Positions 15,907-23,426 of a stretch of DNA of 41,865 nt are shown one piece after another. Source of the DNA: Bradyrhizobium jicamae (GTDB taxonomy: Bacteria > Pseudomonadota > Alphaproteobacteria > Rhizobiales > Xanthobacteraceae); NCBI RefSeq assembly GCF_018130215.1, contig NZ_JAFCKQ010000061.1, positions 1 through 41,865 of the forward strand, given 5' to 3'. How positions within the stretch are numbered: position 1 is the stretch's first letter; each line of letters starts with the position of its first letter. The position numbers and the translations under genes were made by a program. The notes under the pieces were generated by a model. The model was not told the DNA's origin and made no database searches. It was given only the letters and a program-made list of their open reading frames with translations.

Positions 15907-17361
15907 TCAAGCGTACTCAAATAGCGCCATGAAACCAAAGTCCATATGCAGTTGCTGATGGCAGTGGAAGAGCGTCATCCCGGGATTGTCGGCGACGAAG
16001 TCAAACTCGATCTGCTGGAAGCCAGCGAGCATGACGACGTCCTTGAGGACGCCGGCGGTCGGCTTGCCACCGATCCGCACCAGTTCGAAGCTGTGACGGT
16101 GGAGATGCAGTGGGTGGATGTCGTCGCTCGCATTGTGGAACTTCAGGCGATAGCGCTGTCCCTCCCGCACCTTGTACATCGGCTTCATCGTCTCCATCGA
16201 GAACGCCTCGCCGTTGAGCGTCCATTGGTTGAAGCCGTTCACCGCCCCGTTCCGCTTGAGAATCGTGAACTCCATCACCTCGTCCGGCTTGGCGGGCGAC
16301 GCGCCGGTCCTGCCGAACAGCGTGTAATCCCACTTGTAGGGCTTCGGCTTCGTCCACTGGGGCTTGCCCTTGGCGCCGGCGTACTCGACAACGACGCCCA
16401 TGCCTCGCTTGCGGTCGTCGTCAGCGAGGTCGCCCATGATCCAGACGCCCGGATGGTTCATCTCGACGATGGCCGAGATGCGCTCGGCCGTCCCGATCCA
16501 GAGCACCGGCACATCCTTCGGCGCCGGCACTGGGTTGCCGTCGAGCGCCACGACATTGAACGAGTGTCCTGGCAGTGCGAGGCTCCGGATCTCGCCGGCG
16601 CTGCCGTTCAGGACGTGGAACAGCACGCGTTCGCCCTGCTTGACGCGGACAGGCTCGCCGTGTCCCAGCATCTTGCCGTTGATCGAGAAGAGGTCGTAGC
16701 CGACCTCGAAGCCCTTCGTCTTTTGGTCGGCCTCGTCGTCGGACTTCTTGCCGAGGTCCTTCAGGTCCTTGACCTCCCCGCCGGCGAGGAAGTCCATTGC
16801 CATGTCGCCGCCGCGGCTGAAGGACGGAGCGAACTCCTTGAGCACCAGAAACACCTCGCGGTCGTAGGCACCGAGCTCGTTCTTCGGCTCGATGTACACC
16901 GGTCCGACCTGGCCCGTGTAGGTGCCGCGGTTGAGGTCGCCGCCCGCCACGACATGCGTGTGGTAGAAACGGAAACCGGCGGGCTTCGGCACGAACGAGA
17001 TGCGCCGCATGCCGCGCGGCGCGATGAAGGGCGTCCCTTCCTCGGCGGAGCCGTCGACGTCGCTAGGAATCATCTGGCCGTGCCAGTGAACAAGTTCGGG
17101 TACGTCGGTATCGTTGTGGACGTCGACGATGGTGCGCTGCCCTTCCTTAAAGCGTAGCAGGGGTCCCGGAAACTGGCCATTGTAGAGCGTCGTCGACACA
17201 ATGTGGTCCGGAGCCAATTCTGTCAGGCCGCTCGCGATCCGCAAGGTGTAGTCGGCTTTCTCCTGGTCACCTTGGGCGGAGGCGGGCGCGATGCGAGTCT
17301 GAAGCCCCACCAGAGGGACGAGCGCCCCGCCGGCGAGCAGGGAACGGCGGTCAATCGGCAT
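15907..17361 (-). CDS. Tat-exported multicopper oxidase
   Basis: 484 residues from the ATG at 17361, preceded by GGAAGGA. The N-terminus IDRRSLLAGG…ASAQG is a twin-arginine signal. Copper-binding motifs in order: HWHG (92-95), YHTH (133-136), HPLHLHRH in the last domain, and HCHQQLHMDF (466-475), which places the T1 Cys at 467 and an axial Met at 474. The set of three cupredoxin domains fits laccase/CueO-like oxidases that oxidise phenols or metals in the periplasm. The complementary strand carries a long open shadow frame. The chrA remnant two genes downstream hints at a former metal-response cluster. Confidence 0.9.
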   Translation of the reverse strand: MPIDRRSLLAGGALVPLVGLQTRIAPASAQGDQEKADYTLRIASGLTELAPDHIVSTTLYNGQFPGPLLRFKEGQRTIVDVHNDTDVPELVHWHGQMIPSDVDGSAEEGTPFIAPRGMRRISFVPKPAGFRFYHTHVVAGGDLNRGTYTGQVGPVYIEPKNELGAYDREVFLVLKEFAPSFSRGGDMAMDFLAGGEVKDLKDLGKKSDDEADQKTKGFEVGYDLFSINGKMLGHGEPVRVKQGERVLFHVLNGSAGEIRSLALPGHSFNVVALDGNPVPAPKDVPVLWIGTAERISAIVEMNHPGVWIMGDLADDDRKRGMGVVVEYAGAKGKPQWTKPKPYKWDYTLFGRTGASPAKPDEVMEFTILKRNGAVNGFNQWTLNGEAFSMETMKPMYKVREGQRYRLKFHNASDDIHPLHLHRHSFELVRIGGKPTAGVLKDVVMLAGFQQIEFDFVADNPGMTLFHCHQQLHMDFGFMALFEYA

Positions 17362-17672
17362 GTCGAGAATCCTTCCACCAGGCTGCACCCCAGCTCGCGG
17401 CAGTCTGTATCGGATTCCGATGTCGATAGGCCATGCACGGGCGAAGGCAAGTAACTTCCGGGTGCAACGGCCGTTCCTGTCCTTCATGGCCTCGCCAGTG
17501 AACTCCTTGACGCGGACCTTGGCCAGAGCAAGCCCATTCTTGCGCAAAGACATTATCGACATCAACTCGGGGCCTTTCCGTGTCAGGAGGCAGGTGCCGG
17601 GCCGCAGCCTGATCGGGGGGACAACCGCGCGGTAGGCGAGGTGAATGGTGCGCGCGCTGGGGTTTCCCGCAT
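17362..17672. other. Intergenic region upstream of the multicopper oxidase
   Basis: Contains the oxidase ribosome binding site (GGAAGGA in reverse orientation near 17368-17375). The reverse frame stays open into the oxidase but lacks a plausible upstream start or a second signal. No other feature seen. Confidence 0.4.
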
Positions 17673-17894
17673 TTGCATGTGTGTATCGGTTACGTCAGAC
17701 GAACAGGACCCTACCTGCACCATCCTGACGATGGTGCCACTCTCGTGGACTGGATCGAGCTAACCTTGCTCGATCGAATAGGCTTACATGTCGGCAACGA
17801 ACGCGCGCGCGACGGCGAGCGGCAAATCAGGCGGTTGGCTATGTATGGGCATATCGACGATGTGGTGATCCACCTCGTCGATTGCGAATCTTAG
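17673..17894 (+). CDS. Hypothetical 73-residue protein
   Basis: A complete frame, from an ATG, with balanced composition: HHPDDGATLVDWIELTLLDRIGLHV… and HIDDVVIHLVDCES. No ribosome binding site and no recognised family. It is the best of the frames in this stretch but could be spurious. Confidence 0.35.
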   Translation: MHVCIGYVRRTGPYLHHPDDGATLVDWIELTLLDRIGLHVGNERARDGERQIRRLAMYGHIDDVVIHLVDCES

Positions 17895-18045
17895 CCACCA
17901 GAAACCGCGCCGGCCGCATTGGAAATATGCTGCGTAGCGGCCAAACGGCGTCGGCCAACCCGCGCTACTGCCGACAAGCTAATATTGAGAACGGCCCCGG
18001 CAGTTGCGATATCGAGCTAGCCCCAACGGGCACATCGGTTCAGAT

Positions 18046-18112
18046 TTGATACCCATGTGACCGATCGGTCCGTATTCCAATTGAAGTTTAGCCTGACGTC
18101 AGCACCGCGCTT
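18046..18112. repeat. Dispersed repeat, shorter type, copy 1
   Basis: Contains GATAC…ACCGATCGGTCC…CCAATT…TAG…ACGTC…CACCGCG, which aligns with gaps to 39704-39780. Non-coding; possibly the remnant of a transposon end, as the core ACCGATCGGT is palindromic. Confidence 0.4.
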
Positions 18113-18117
18113 GCTAC

Positions 18118-18375
18118 TCATAACGGCGACCGATCGGCTTGAGTACTATCCGGTTCAAAGACCGTTTCAGGGAAAGGCAGGGGTGAGGGCACGAGGTCAC
18201 CTGGAGTCTTCCTCCGCGCTCGTACAATCACGAACTCGAGGAGCAGCGTGATCACGGGTGCAATGATCAGCGCGATGAGGAGCCATCCTGTGTCATTGCT
18301 GCCCCGCAAGTGAGCCGCAATGCTACCGACAATCGGCAGTCCGACCAAAAGGATTTCCAATGGCAGCGCCTCCAT
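18118..18375 (-). CDS. Small two-helix membrane protein
   Basis: 85 residues: two hydrophobic segments (LEILLVGLPIVGSIAAHL and WLLIALIIAPVITLLLEFVIV) joined by a short polar loop, then a basic and Pro-rich tail of about 30 residues. Starts at an ATG. No known domain; a plausible inner-membrane protein. Confidence 0.6.
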   Translation of the reverse strand: MEALPLEILLVGLPIVGSIAAHLRGSNDTGWLLIALIIAPVITLLLEFVIVRARRKTPGDLVPSPLPFPETVFEPDSTQADRSPL

Positions 18376-18613
18376 CCGGAAGCCCCTATTGCCCAGCCAT
18401 TCACGCTATCTGGATCGGGTGATTTCGCCATAACCTATGACAAGACCTTTCATGGAACTCCGTTCACTTCGGGTGCCGGGAGAACAGAGTTCGCATCGCG
18501 GTTAGACTCCGCCCGCCCATCGAACGCATGTGCATAGGAGCCAACTCACTGAAAGGTTGGTGTCAGCTTGCGGGGATATGCTGGCTCGCATGAACCGGGA
18601 TCCCTTCCGTCTC

Positions 18614-18754
18614 TCACCTGTCTGGGTTGCCGTTGGCGCCCTCTTGGTAGGCCACCGCTAGTTTTTCAGCGTCGTGCTTCGCGTCCTGCGCGCGGGCTGG
18701 CGTCGCCAGCGCCAAGGCCGCGAGCGACGCGGAGGCGAACAATGCTTTCAACAT
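18614..18754 (-). CDS. 46-residue exported peptide
   Basis: From the ATG at 18754 the sequence is a textbook signal peptide (MLKALFASASLAALALATPARA, cleavage before QD), leaving a mature peptide of about 23 residues rich in Ala, Glu and Asp. A 5' leader hairpin GGAGC…GCTCC lies upstream near 18777-18792. The longer frame that starts 34 codons earlier puts the signal in the middle of the protein and is rejected. Function unknown. Confidence 0.6.
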   Translation of the reverse strand: MLKALFASASLAALALATPARAQDAKHDAEKLAVAYQEGANGNPDR

Positions 18755-19091
18755 AAATTTCCCCTCATTGTCGGTTGGAGCGGAGTTGCTCCAGTGTACG
18801 CCCGCTAGCAAGGCGCACCGTTGGAACAATCTTTCGAGAGGGAAACGAGGTCGCAATTACTCCGAGTTCACGATGGCCAACGCAGCGTCATAGGCTGCAA
18901 ATGTCGACCAAGAGAAAATGAATAGTGAAATGAGGACGCATGAAACTAACACCGGTGCTTTTGAAAAACTGGCGAAGCGATGCTTATGGAGCCCGCTTCT
19001 ACGGGATTGTCTGGCTGTACTGCCGCCCGCGCGTCAACTGCGGCAATGAACCCATCGGAGAGTCCCCGGCCTATTATCGTTCTCGTTTCAA

Positions 19092-19307
19092 TCAGGCATG
19101 GACATAGCTCGGCAGGCCGCCGCGTCTGCCAGGCCCGAGGCCCATTTTCCAGCCTTCCTCCCTGCATCGCTCGACTCTAGCAGCGCCGGCAGGAGTGCTC
19201 TCAATACAAGCGATCTTAGCTTTTCCGGTCTGTTCGCGACACTTCTGCGCAACCGCGTTCGTTGAGAGCACGACGATGGCGATCAATGCGAGAAAGAGCG
19301 GCCTCAT
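19092..19307 (-). CDS. Small secreted protein with four cysteines
   Basis: 71 residues: signal peptide MRPLFLALIAIVVLSTNAVA, then QKCREQTGKAKIACIES and VERCREEGW, followed by a Gly/Arg-rich tail. Its ATG overlaps the stop of the ribbon-helix-helix gene (ATGA overlap), so the two are translated from the same messenger. Function unknown. Confidence 0.6.
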   Translation of the reverse strand: MRPLFLALIAIVVLSTNAVAQKCREQTGKAKIACIESTPAGAARVERCREEGWKMGLGPGRRGGLPSYVHA

Positions 19308-19501
19308 TTTTTTGCCTTCGGCCCGATCTCAACCAGCCGACGGATGGCCTCCGAGCGGCCGAGCTTGTCGCCTTGAGCCGCAGCCCAGCGGTCGACCTCA
19401 GCCCTCATCTGTTGCGGGAGACGAATTGCGGTCACAGAATCTTGGTCGGTCGCCGGCCGACCGGGCCTTTTCCGTAGTACGTTTTTCTTTGACGCCTTCA
19501 T
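19304..19501 (-). CDS. Ribbon-helix-helix (CopG/Arc-like) DNA-binding protein
   Basis: 65 residues from the ATG at 19501; an upstream in-frame ATG at 19531 is possible. A basic N-terminus with RKRPGRPAT is followed by the strand TAIRLPQQM and two helices (RAEVDRWAAAQ, RSEAIRRLVEIG), the pattern of RHH repressors and antitoxins. It is divergent from the nucleotidyltransferase gene and shares its AT-rich intergenic region, and overlaps a small secreted-protein gene downstream. It probably represses one or both promoters; this is inference from layout. Confidence 0.8.
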   Translation of the reverse strand: MKASKKNVLRKRPGRPATDQDSVTAIRLPQQMRAEVDRWAAAQGDKLGRSEAIRRLVEIGPKAKK

Positions 19502-19602
19502 GGATGTTGCCCGGGATCTTACGGCAAGCAACCGGTTTTTGCCTCTACGATATTTCTCGGTGCGATCCTCATCCTTGTTAGACTATTAACATTATTATAT
19601 AT

Positions 19603-19628
19603 TATACTGTTTTAGCGAAAGTAGTATA
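19603..19628. promoter_or_regulatory. AT-rich inverted repeat between divergent genes
   Basis: TATACT-N14-AGTATA inside the most AT-rich stretch of this neighbourhood (about 19580-19630), lying between the divergent RHH and nucleotidyltransferase starts. The position and symmetry fit an operator for the RHH protein plus -10 elements. Only the inverted repeat is seen directly. Confidence 0.5.
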
Positions 19629-19642
19629 GCTTTGGTTCCGCC

Positions 19643-20782
19643 ATGCCGTCCGGCCGCCTCGATATCACCTATCAAGCGCTTTATTCCGAACTCGTCCAGC
19701 GCTGCCTCGACGAGAGCTTCACCTCTGAATTCTCCGCGAATGGAAGATTCGTGGCCGTCGCAGTCAAGGACAAGAAATACTGGTACTTCGACACACCCAA
19801 ACTCGAAGGCGGCGGTCAGAATCGCCGCTATGTTGGTCCGGTGGACGATTCCGAAATCACCAAAAGGGTTGAGGCATTCAAAGATCTGAAGGCCGGCCTT
19901 AAGGGACGTCGCCGTCTCGTTTCGACGCTCATACGCGAAGCCTACTTGCCGCGCCCCTTGCCGATGGCTGGCCAGGTCGTGGAGCAGCTAGCCAAGGCTG
20001 GCTTCTTTCGCATGAGGGGAGTGCTTGTCGGCACCGTCGCATACCAATGCTACTCCGCCGTCCTTGGCCGACGCCTTGAAGCAGTCGCCATGCGGACCGG
20101 CGACGCTGACTTTGCGCAATACCATGCAATCTCGGTGGCCATCAAGGATTCCATGCCACCTATCCTGGAAGTGCTTCGGGAGGTCGATCACACCTTTCGT
20201 GAGATTTCGAGCCAGGCCGACGGCAGAGCTTCCACCCAATTCGTATCGAGGGATAACTTCAAGGTAGAATTCCTGACGCCAAACCAGTGGTCCGATGATC
20301 AGGCAGGCAAGCCAGTGCCGATACCGGCGCTCGGTGGCGCATCGGCATTTCCGCCGCGCTTCCTCGACTATCTGATCTACGAACCCGTTTGCGCGGTGCT
20401 GCTGCAAGGTGCAGGCGTGCCAGTTCTCGTCCCATCTCCAGAGAGGTATGCCATCCACAAGCTCATCGTTGGATCCCACCGCAAGCTAGATCGTGATGGG
20501 ACCGCCAAGAGCGCTAAGGATCGGCTTCAGGCAAGATCGATCATCGAGGCAATGATCGAGAACCGGCAGCAAGCTGACGTTGCTTCCGCGTTCATGGAGG
20601 CATGGGATCGCGGCGATCAGTGGAAAGCCGCGATCCGCACAGGCATCGCGACCTACGATGATGGATTCCGGAAGTCGCTCCGAACCGAACTTGGCAAGGG
20701 CGTAACGGAGCTAGGTTCCGATCGCGCCAAATACGATCTCGCCGACAAGCCCAAGGACGAGTCGACACCTCGCCCTAAATGA
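19643..20782 (+). CDS. GSU2403-family nucleotidyltransferase-fold protein
   Basis: 379 residues. N-terminal helical part with a basic segment (LKGRRRLVSTLI, 86-97), then the nucleotidyltransferase core: FRMRGVLVGTVAYQCY with G130-T131, then TGDADF with D154 and D156 as the metal-binding pair. The C-terminal half contains PERYAIHKLIVGSHRK, as in AbiEii-like and related transferases. The fold is known from abortive-infection toxins and from tRNA-modifying enzymes; the exact activity of GSU2403 proteins is not established. The divergent RHH gene next door fits an autoregulated or toxin-like unit. Confidence 0.8.
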   Translation: MPSGRLDITYQALYSELVQRCLDESFTSEFSANGRFVAVAVKDKKYWYFDTPKLEGGGQNRRYVGPVDDSEITKRVEAFKDLKAGLKGRRRLVSTLIREAYLPRPLPMAGQVVEQLAKAGFFRMRGVLVGTVAYQCYSAVLGRRLEAVAMRTGDADFAQYHAISVAIKDSMPPILEVLREVDHTFREISSQADGRASTQFVSRDNFKVEFLTPNQWSDDQAGKPVPIPALGGASAFPPRFLDYLIYEPVCAVLLQGAGVPVLVPSPERYAIHKLIVGSHRKLDRDGTAKSAKDRLQARSIIEAMIENRQQADVASAFMEAWDRGDQWKAAIRTGIATYDDGFRKSLRTELGKGVTELGSDRAKYDLADKPKDESTPRPK

Positions 20783-20959
20783 TACCGGACACCAATTGGC
20801 CCCACTTCCAGGCGTTAGAACGCTCGGATGCCAACCCCTTCAGTCGTCTATTGGGTCGAGGCTGAAGCGACCGAAGCCCGCCGATTTAATCTCCCAACTG
20901 AATGGTTTGCGTGAGAGTTGCAAGAGCGCGGGCTGTATTGGGGTTGGCGCTGCGCTAGG

Positions 20960-21020
20960 CCGATCCGGGCCGACGAGGTTCGGCACCCAATCATGCGTGA
21001 GCAGTACTTCCAGAAATGAC
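20960..21020 (+). pseudogene. Degraded copy of the 9.2-9.3 kb small-gene junction
   Basis: The bases around 20960-21020 align with the end of the 9120-9281 gene and the start of the 9274-9432 gene (GATCCGGGC…, CACCCA.TCATG.GTGAG, CTTCCAGAAATGAC). Translation is broken: the ATG-CGT frame stops after eight codons, whereas the intact copy reads on. Divergence is moderate, which suggests an old duplication. Confidence 0.5.
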
Positions 21021-21098
21021 AGGCAGCAGCGGCTGGATTGTGCAGGTAGGGAAGGCGGCCATTCGCCTGACCAAAGAGGCCGCCAACTGCAGGTCGCC

Positions 21099-21284
21099 TT
21101 ACTTCCTCTGACCTTGCACGTCGAGTTCGGCTATTTGCTCTTCGATGTCCTCGATTATTTCTTGAAGCAAGAACCGGATGGCATCGTCAGTGGCTCCCTG
21201 AGTGATCTCGCGATACGCAAGCCACTTCCGTTGAAGTTCTTGCCTCGCCTGCTCTCGCTTCATGTCGACTCGGAGCGCAGCCAC
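21099..21284 (-). CDS. Small charged helical protein
   Basis: 61 residues, nearly all predicted helix: REQARQELQRKWLAYREI and FLLQEIIEDIEEQIAELDV. Its start overlaps the end of the preceding 164-residue gene, so the pair is probably an operon. No domain recognised; similar short helical proteins are common in this genus. Confidence 0.5.
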   Translation of the reverse strand: MAALRVDMKREQARQELQRKWLAYREITQGATDDAIRFLLQEIIEDIEEQIAELDVQGQRK

Positions 21285-21754
21285 TCGGTCATGCTCGCGC
21301 CGGCTTCCGATTGCCGAGCCAGCTTCAGCAGCGCTTCTTTCTCGATACCTGGGGTCAGCGTCGCAGCCTGATCGCGCAGTTCTCTAGCTCGCTCGATAAG
21401 ACGCGTTTTAAGCGAATTGGTTTGGATAACCCTACGGCGTATCTGTCCCATGCATTCCTTTTTCCGGCTAGGTTCCGCCCGTGGAATCGGAAATGTAAGT
21501 TCCGTGTAAGCTAAAGGTTCCAGATCATTTGGCTGTGAACCCTTCCTCGGCCGCTCCACCTCATCTGCGAGCGTCCAGTGACGCGACGCCAGCTTGGCGA
21601 ATAGGGCTTTATTGTCCTTTTCAGTCGCCAATTTGCCGACTAGCTCGCACTCTTCCGCTTCGACACTAAGCTCCTCTAAGTGCGCTTGCTTGTCTCTCAC
21701 TTTGAGCTCCCCAATGCGGCGAACTATGTGGAAGACGCTCCTCCAGCACGTCAA
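21260..21754 (-). CDS. Small helical protein, apparently two units in one frame
   Basis: 164 residues. Residues 1-70 include a helix pattern EAEECELVGKLATEKDNKALFAKLA that I recognise as a type of short Bradyrhizobium protein. Residues 102-164 (MGQIRRRVIQ…LKTRLIERARELRDQAATL…ALLKLARQSEAGASMTEWL) resemble a second, separate short family and have their own ATG at 21451. The frame could be a natural fusion, or two genes whose separating stop has been lost. Functions unknown. Confidence 0.5.
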   Translation of the reverse strand: MTCWRSVFHIVRRIGELKVRDKQAHLEELSVEAEECELVGKLATEKDNKALFAKLASRHWTLADEVERPRKGSQPNDLEPLAYTELTFPIPRAEPSRKKECMGQIRRRVIQTNSLKTRLIERARELRDQAATLTPGIEKEALLKLARQSEAGASMTEWLRSEST

Positions 21755-21855
21755 TGATGTGCGCTATTCGCGATAGACACTTCTCTCACCCACCGGGTCG
21801 ACCGGAGAACCACGTAGCCAACGACCTGCAGTTTGTGCCGGGCATGTCGCATTAA

Positions 21856-21880
21856 GGAACTCCTTCGAACCCTGACCGTT
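21856..21880 (+). promoter_or_regulatory. EcfG-type general-stress promoter of opgGH
   Basis: GGAAC at 21856-21860, a spacer of exactly 16 bases, then CGTT at 21877-21880: a full match to the alphaproteobacterial EcfG consensus (GGAAC-N16/17-CGTT). The predicted transcription start near 21887 leaves about 28 bases before the opgG start and includes its ribosome binding site. Confidence 0.7.
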
Positions 21881-21914
21881 TCCTTTCATTTTCGAACCGG
21901 AGAAAGGAAATTCC

Positions 21915-23426
21915 TTGAATCGTCGACAACTTCTTCGCGGCTCGTTTGTGGTGTCGGCAGCCGCTGCACTACCGCGGGTCGGCGCGGCGGACTCGCCACT
22001 GGAGGTCACCTTCGGTCCGTCGTCGGTCCGCGAATTGGCCCGCAGCCTTGCCGCGAAGTCGTTCGAACCACCAGACGAAACGTTGCCTGGCGCGCTGAAA
22101 GACCTGAATTACGACCAGTACCGATCGATCCGCTTCCGACCAGAGCGTGCGCTATGGCGAGACGAGAACCTGCCATTCCAGGTACAGTTCTTCCACCGGG
22201 GCTTCTTTTACAAGAACAGGGTCGACCTTTTCGAAGCAAGCAACGGCCGTGCCAAACCGATAAAATATCGGCGCGATGACTTTTCTTTCGGCGAGGGCCT
22301 AGGGGAGTGGCCCGACGTCGATCTTGGTTTCGCTGGCTTCCGCATTCACGCTCCGTTCAACAGGCCCGACTATTACGACGAGGTGTGCGTCTTCCTTGGC
22401 GCAAGCTACTTCCGAGCGGTCGCCAAGGGCGAGACTTATGGCTTGTCCGCCCGCGGGCTCTCGATCGATACCGGCGAGACGAAAGGCGAAGAATTTCCAG
22501 TGTTCAAGGCGTTTTGGCTGGAGAAGCCAGCGCCGAAGGCAACCTCCGTAGTTGTCCACGCCCTGCTCGACAGCAAAAGCGCCGTCGCAAGCTATCGCTT
22601 AACAATTCGTCCCGGCGATAGCACCGTCTTTGACGTCGAGGCATCGCTCTATCCGAGAGTGGATGTCGCACATGGCGGTCTCGCGCCCATGACAAGCATG
22701 TTCTTCTTTGGACCAAATGACCGCAAGGATTACGATGATTTTCGACCTGCGGTGCACGATTCGGATGGTCTTGCGATCACCAATGGCAAGGGTGAGCAGC
22801 TCTGGCGGCCCCTCAACAATCCGCGCGATCTTCAGGTGAGCACTTTCGCCGATCTCAATCCACGTGGCTTCGGACTGATGCAGCGCGAGAAGAAGTATTT
22901 CGCTTATCAGGATCTCGAATCACGGTTTGAACGCCGTCCCAGTCTGTGGGTCGAGCCAATCGGAGATTGGGGCGATGGAGCTATTGTTCTGTTCGAGATC
23001 CCGACCAAGGAGGAGATCCACGACAACATCGCAGCATTTTGGCGGCCTACGCAATCGCTCGCGGCGAAGAACGAGCACAACTTTACTTATCGCCTGCATT
23101 GGGGGCCGGACGTCCCTAGGTCCGACGCGTTGGCGCGATTTGCGCGAACCGGAATCGGTAGCCGCGGTGACGAGAGCAAGCTGTTTGTGCTGGAGCTTAT
23201 GGGTGACAAGCTCAAAGGTGTCGATCCAAAGAGCATCAAGGGGGTCGTGACTGCCGAAAAATCAGAGATTACCAACATTGTCACTGAACCCAACTCGGAG
23301 ACGGGCGGATGGCGCATGAGCTTTCAATGCTCGGTCAAGAGCCAGAAGCCAATCGAACTGCGAGCTGTCCTGGTCCAGAATGAGACGCCGATCTCGGAGG
23401 TGTGGGTCTATCGATGGACACCCTGA
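21915..23426 (+). CDS. opgG: Periplasmic glucan biosynthesis protein OpgG/OpgD (MdoG family)
   Basis: 503 residues. Translation starts at a TTG at 21915 behind GAAAGGAAA; no better start is available. The N-terminus MNRRQLLRGSFVVSAAAA is a twin-arginine signal, more like OpgD than OpgG. The family domain begins at LEVTFGPSSVRELARSLA and contains LNYDQYRSIRFRPERALW, FHRGFFYKNRVDLFE, the LSIDTGETKGEEFPVFKAFW region and EHNFTYRLHWGPD. The protein helps build or branch osmoregulated periplasmic glucans. It overlaps opgH and lies behind an EcfG-type promoter, linking glucan synthesis to general stress. Confidence 0.92.
   Translation: MNRRQLLRGSFVVSAAAALPRVGAADSPLEVTFGPSSVRELARSLAAKSFEPPDETLPGALKDLNYDQYRSIRFRPERALWRDENLPFQVQFFHRGFFYKNRVDLFEASNGRAKPIKYRRDDFSFGEGLGEWPDVDLGFAGFRIHAPFNRPDYYDEVCVFLGASYFRAVAKGETYGLSARGLSIDTGETKGEEFPVFKAFWLEKPAPKATSVVVHALLDSKSAVASYRLTIRPGDSTVFDVEASLYPRVDVAHGGLAPMTSMFFFGPNDRKDYDDFRPAVHDSDGLAITNGKGEQLWRPLNNPRDLQVSTFADLNPRGFGLMQREKKYFAYQDLESRFERRPSLWVEPIGDWGDGAIVLFEIPTKEEIHDNIAAFWRPTQSLAAKNEHNFTYRLHWGPDVPRSDALARFARTGIGSRGDESKLFVLELMGDKLKGVDPKSIKGVVTAEKSEITNIVTEPNSETGGWRMSFQCSVKSQKPIELRAVLVQNETPISEVWVYRWTP

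Noticed and set aside
15946..17157. 403-residue forward frame opposite the multicopper oxidase
   Set aside because: It is the complement of a gene with all copper ligands; its composition is His/Val/Asp-rich without motifs.
20796..21371. 191-residue forward frame
   Set aside because: It overlaps two better-supported reverse genes and carries only the degraded duplicate at 20960-21020.
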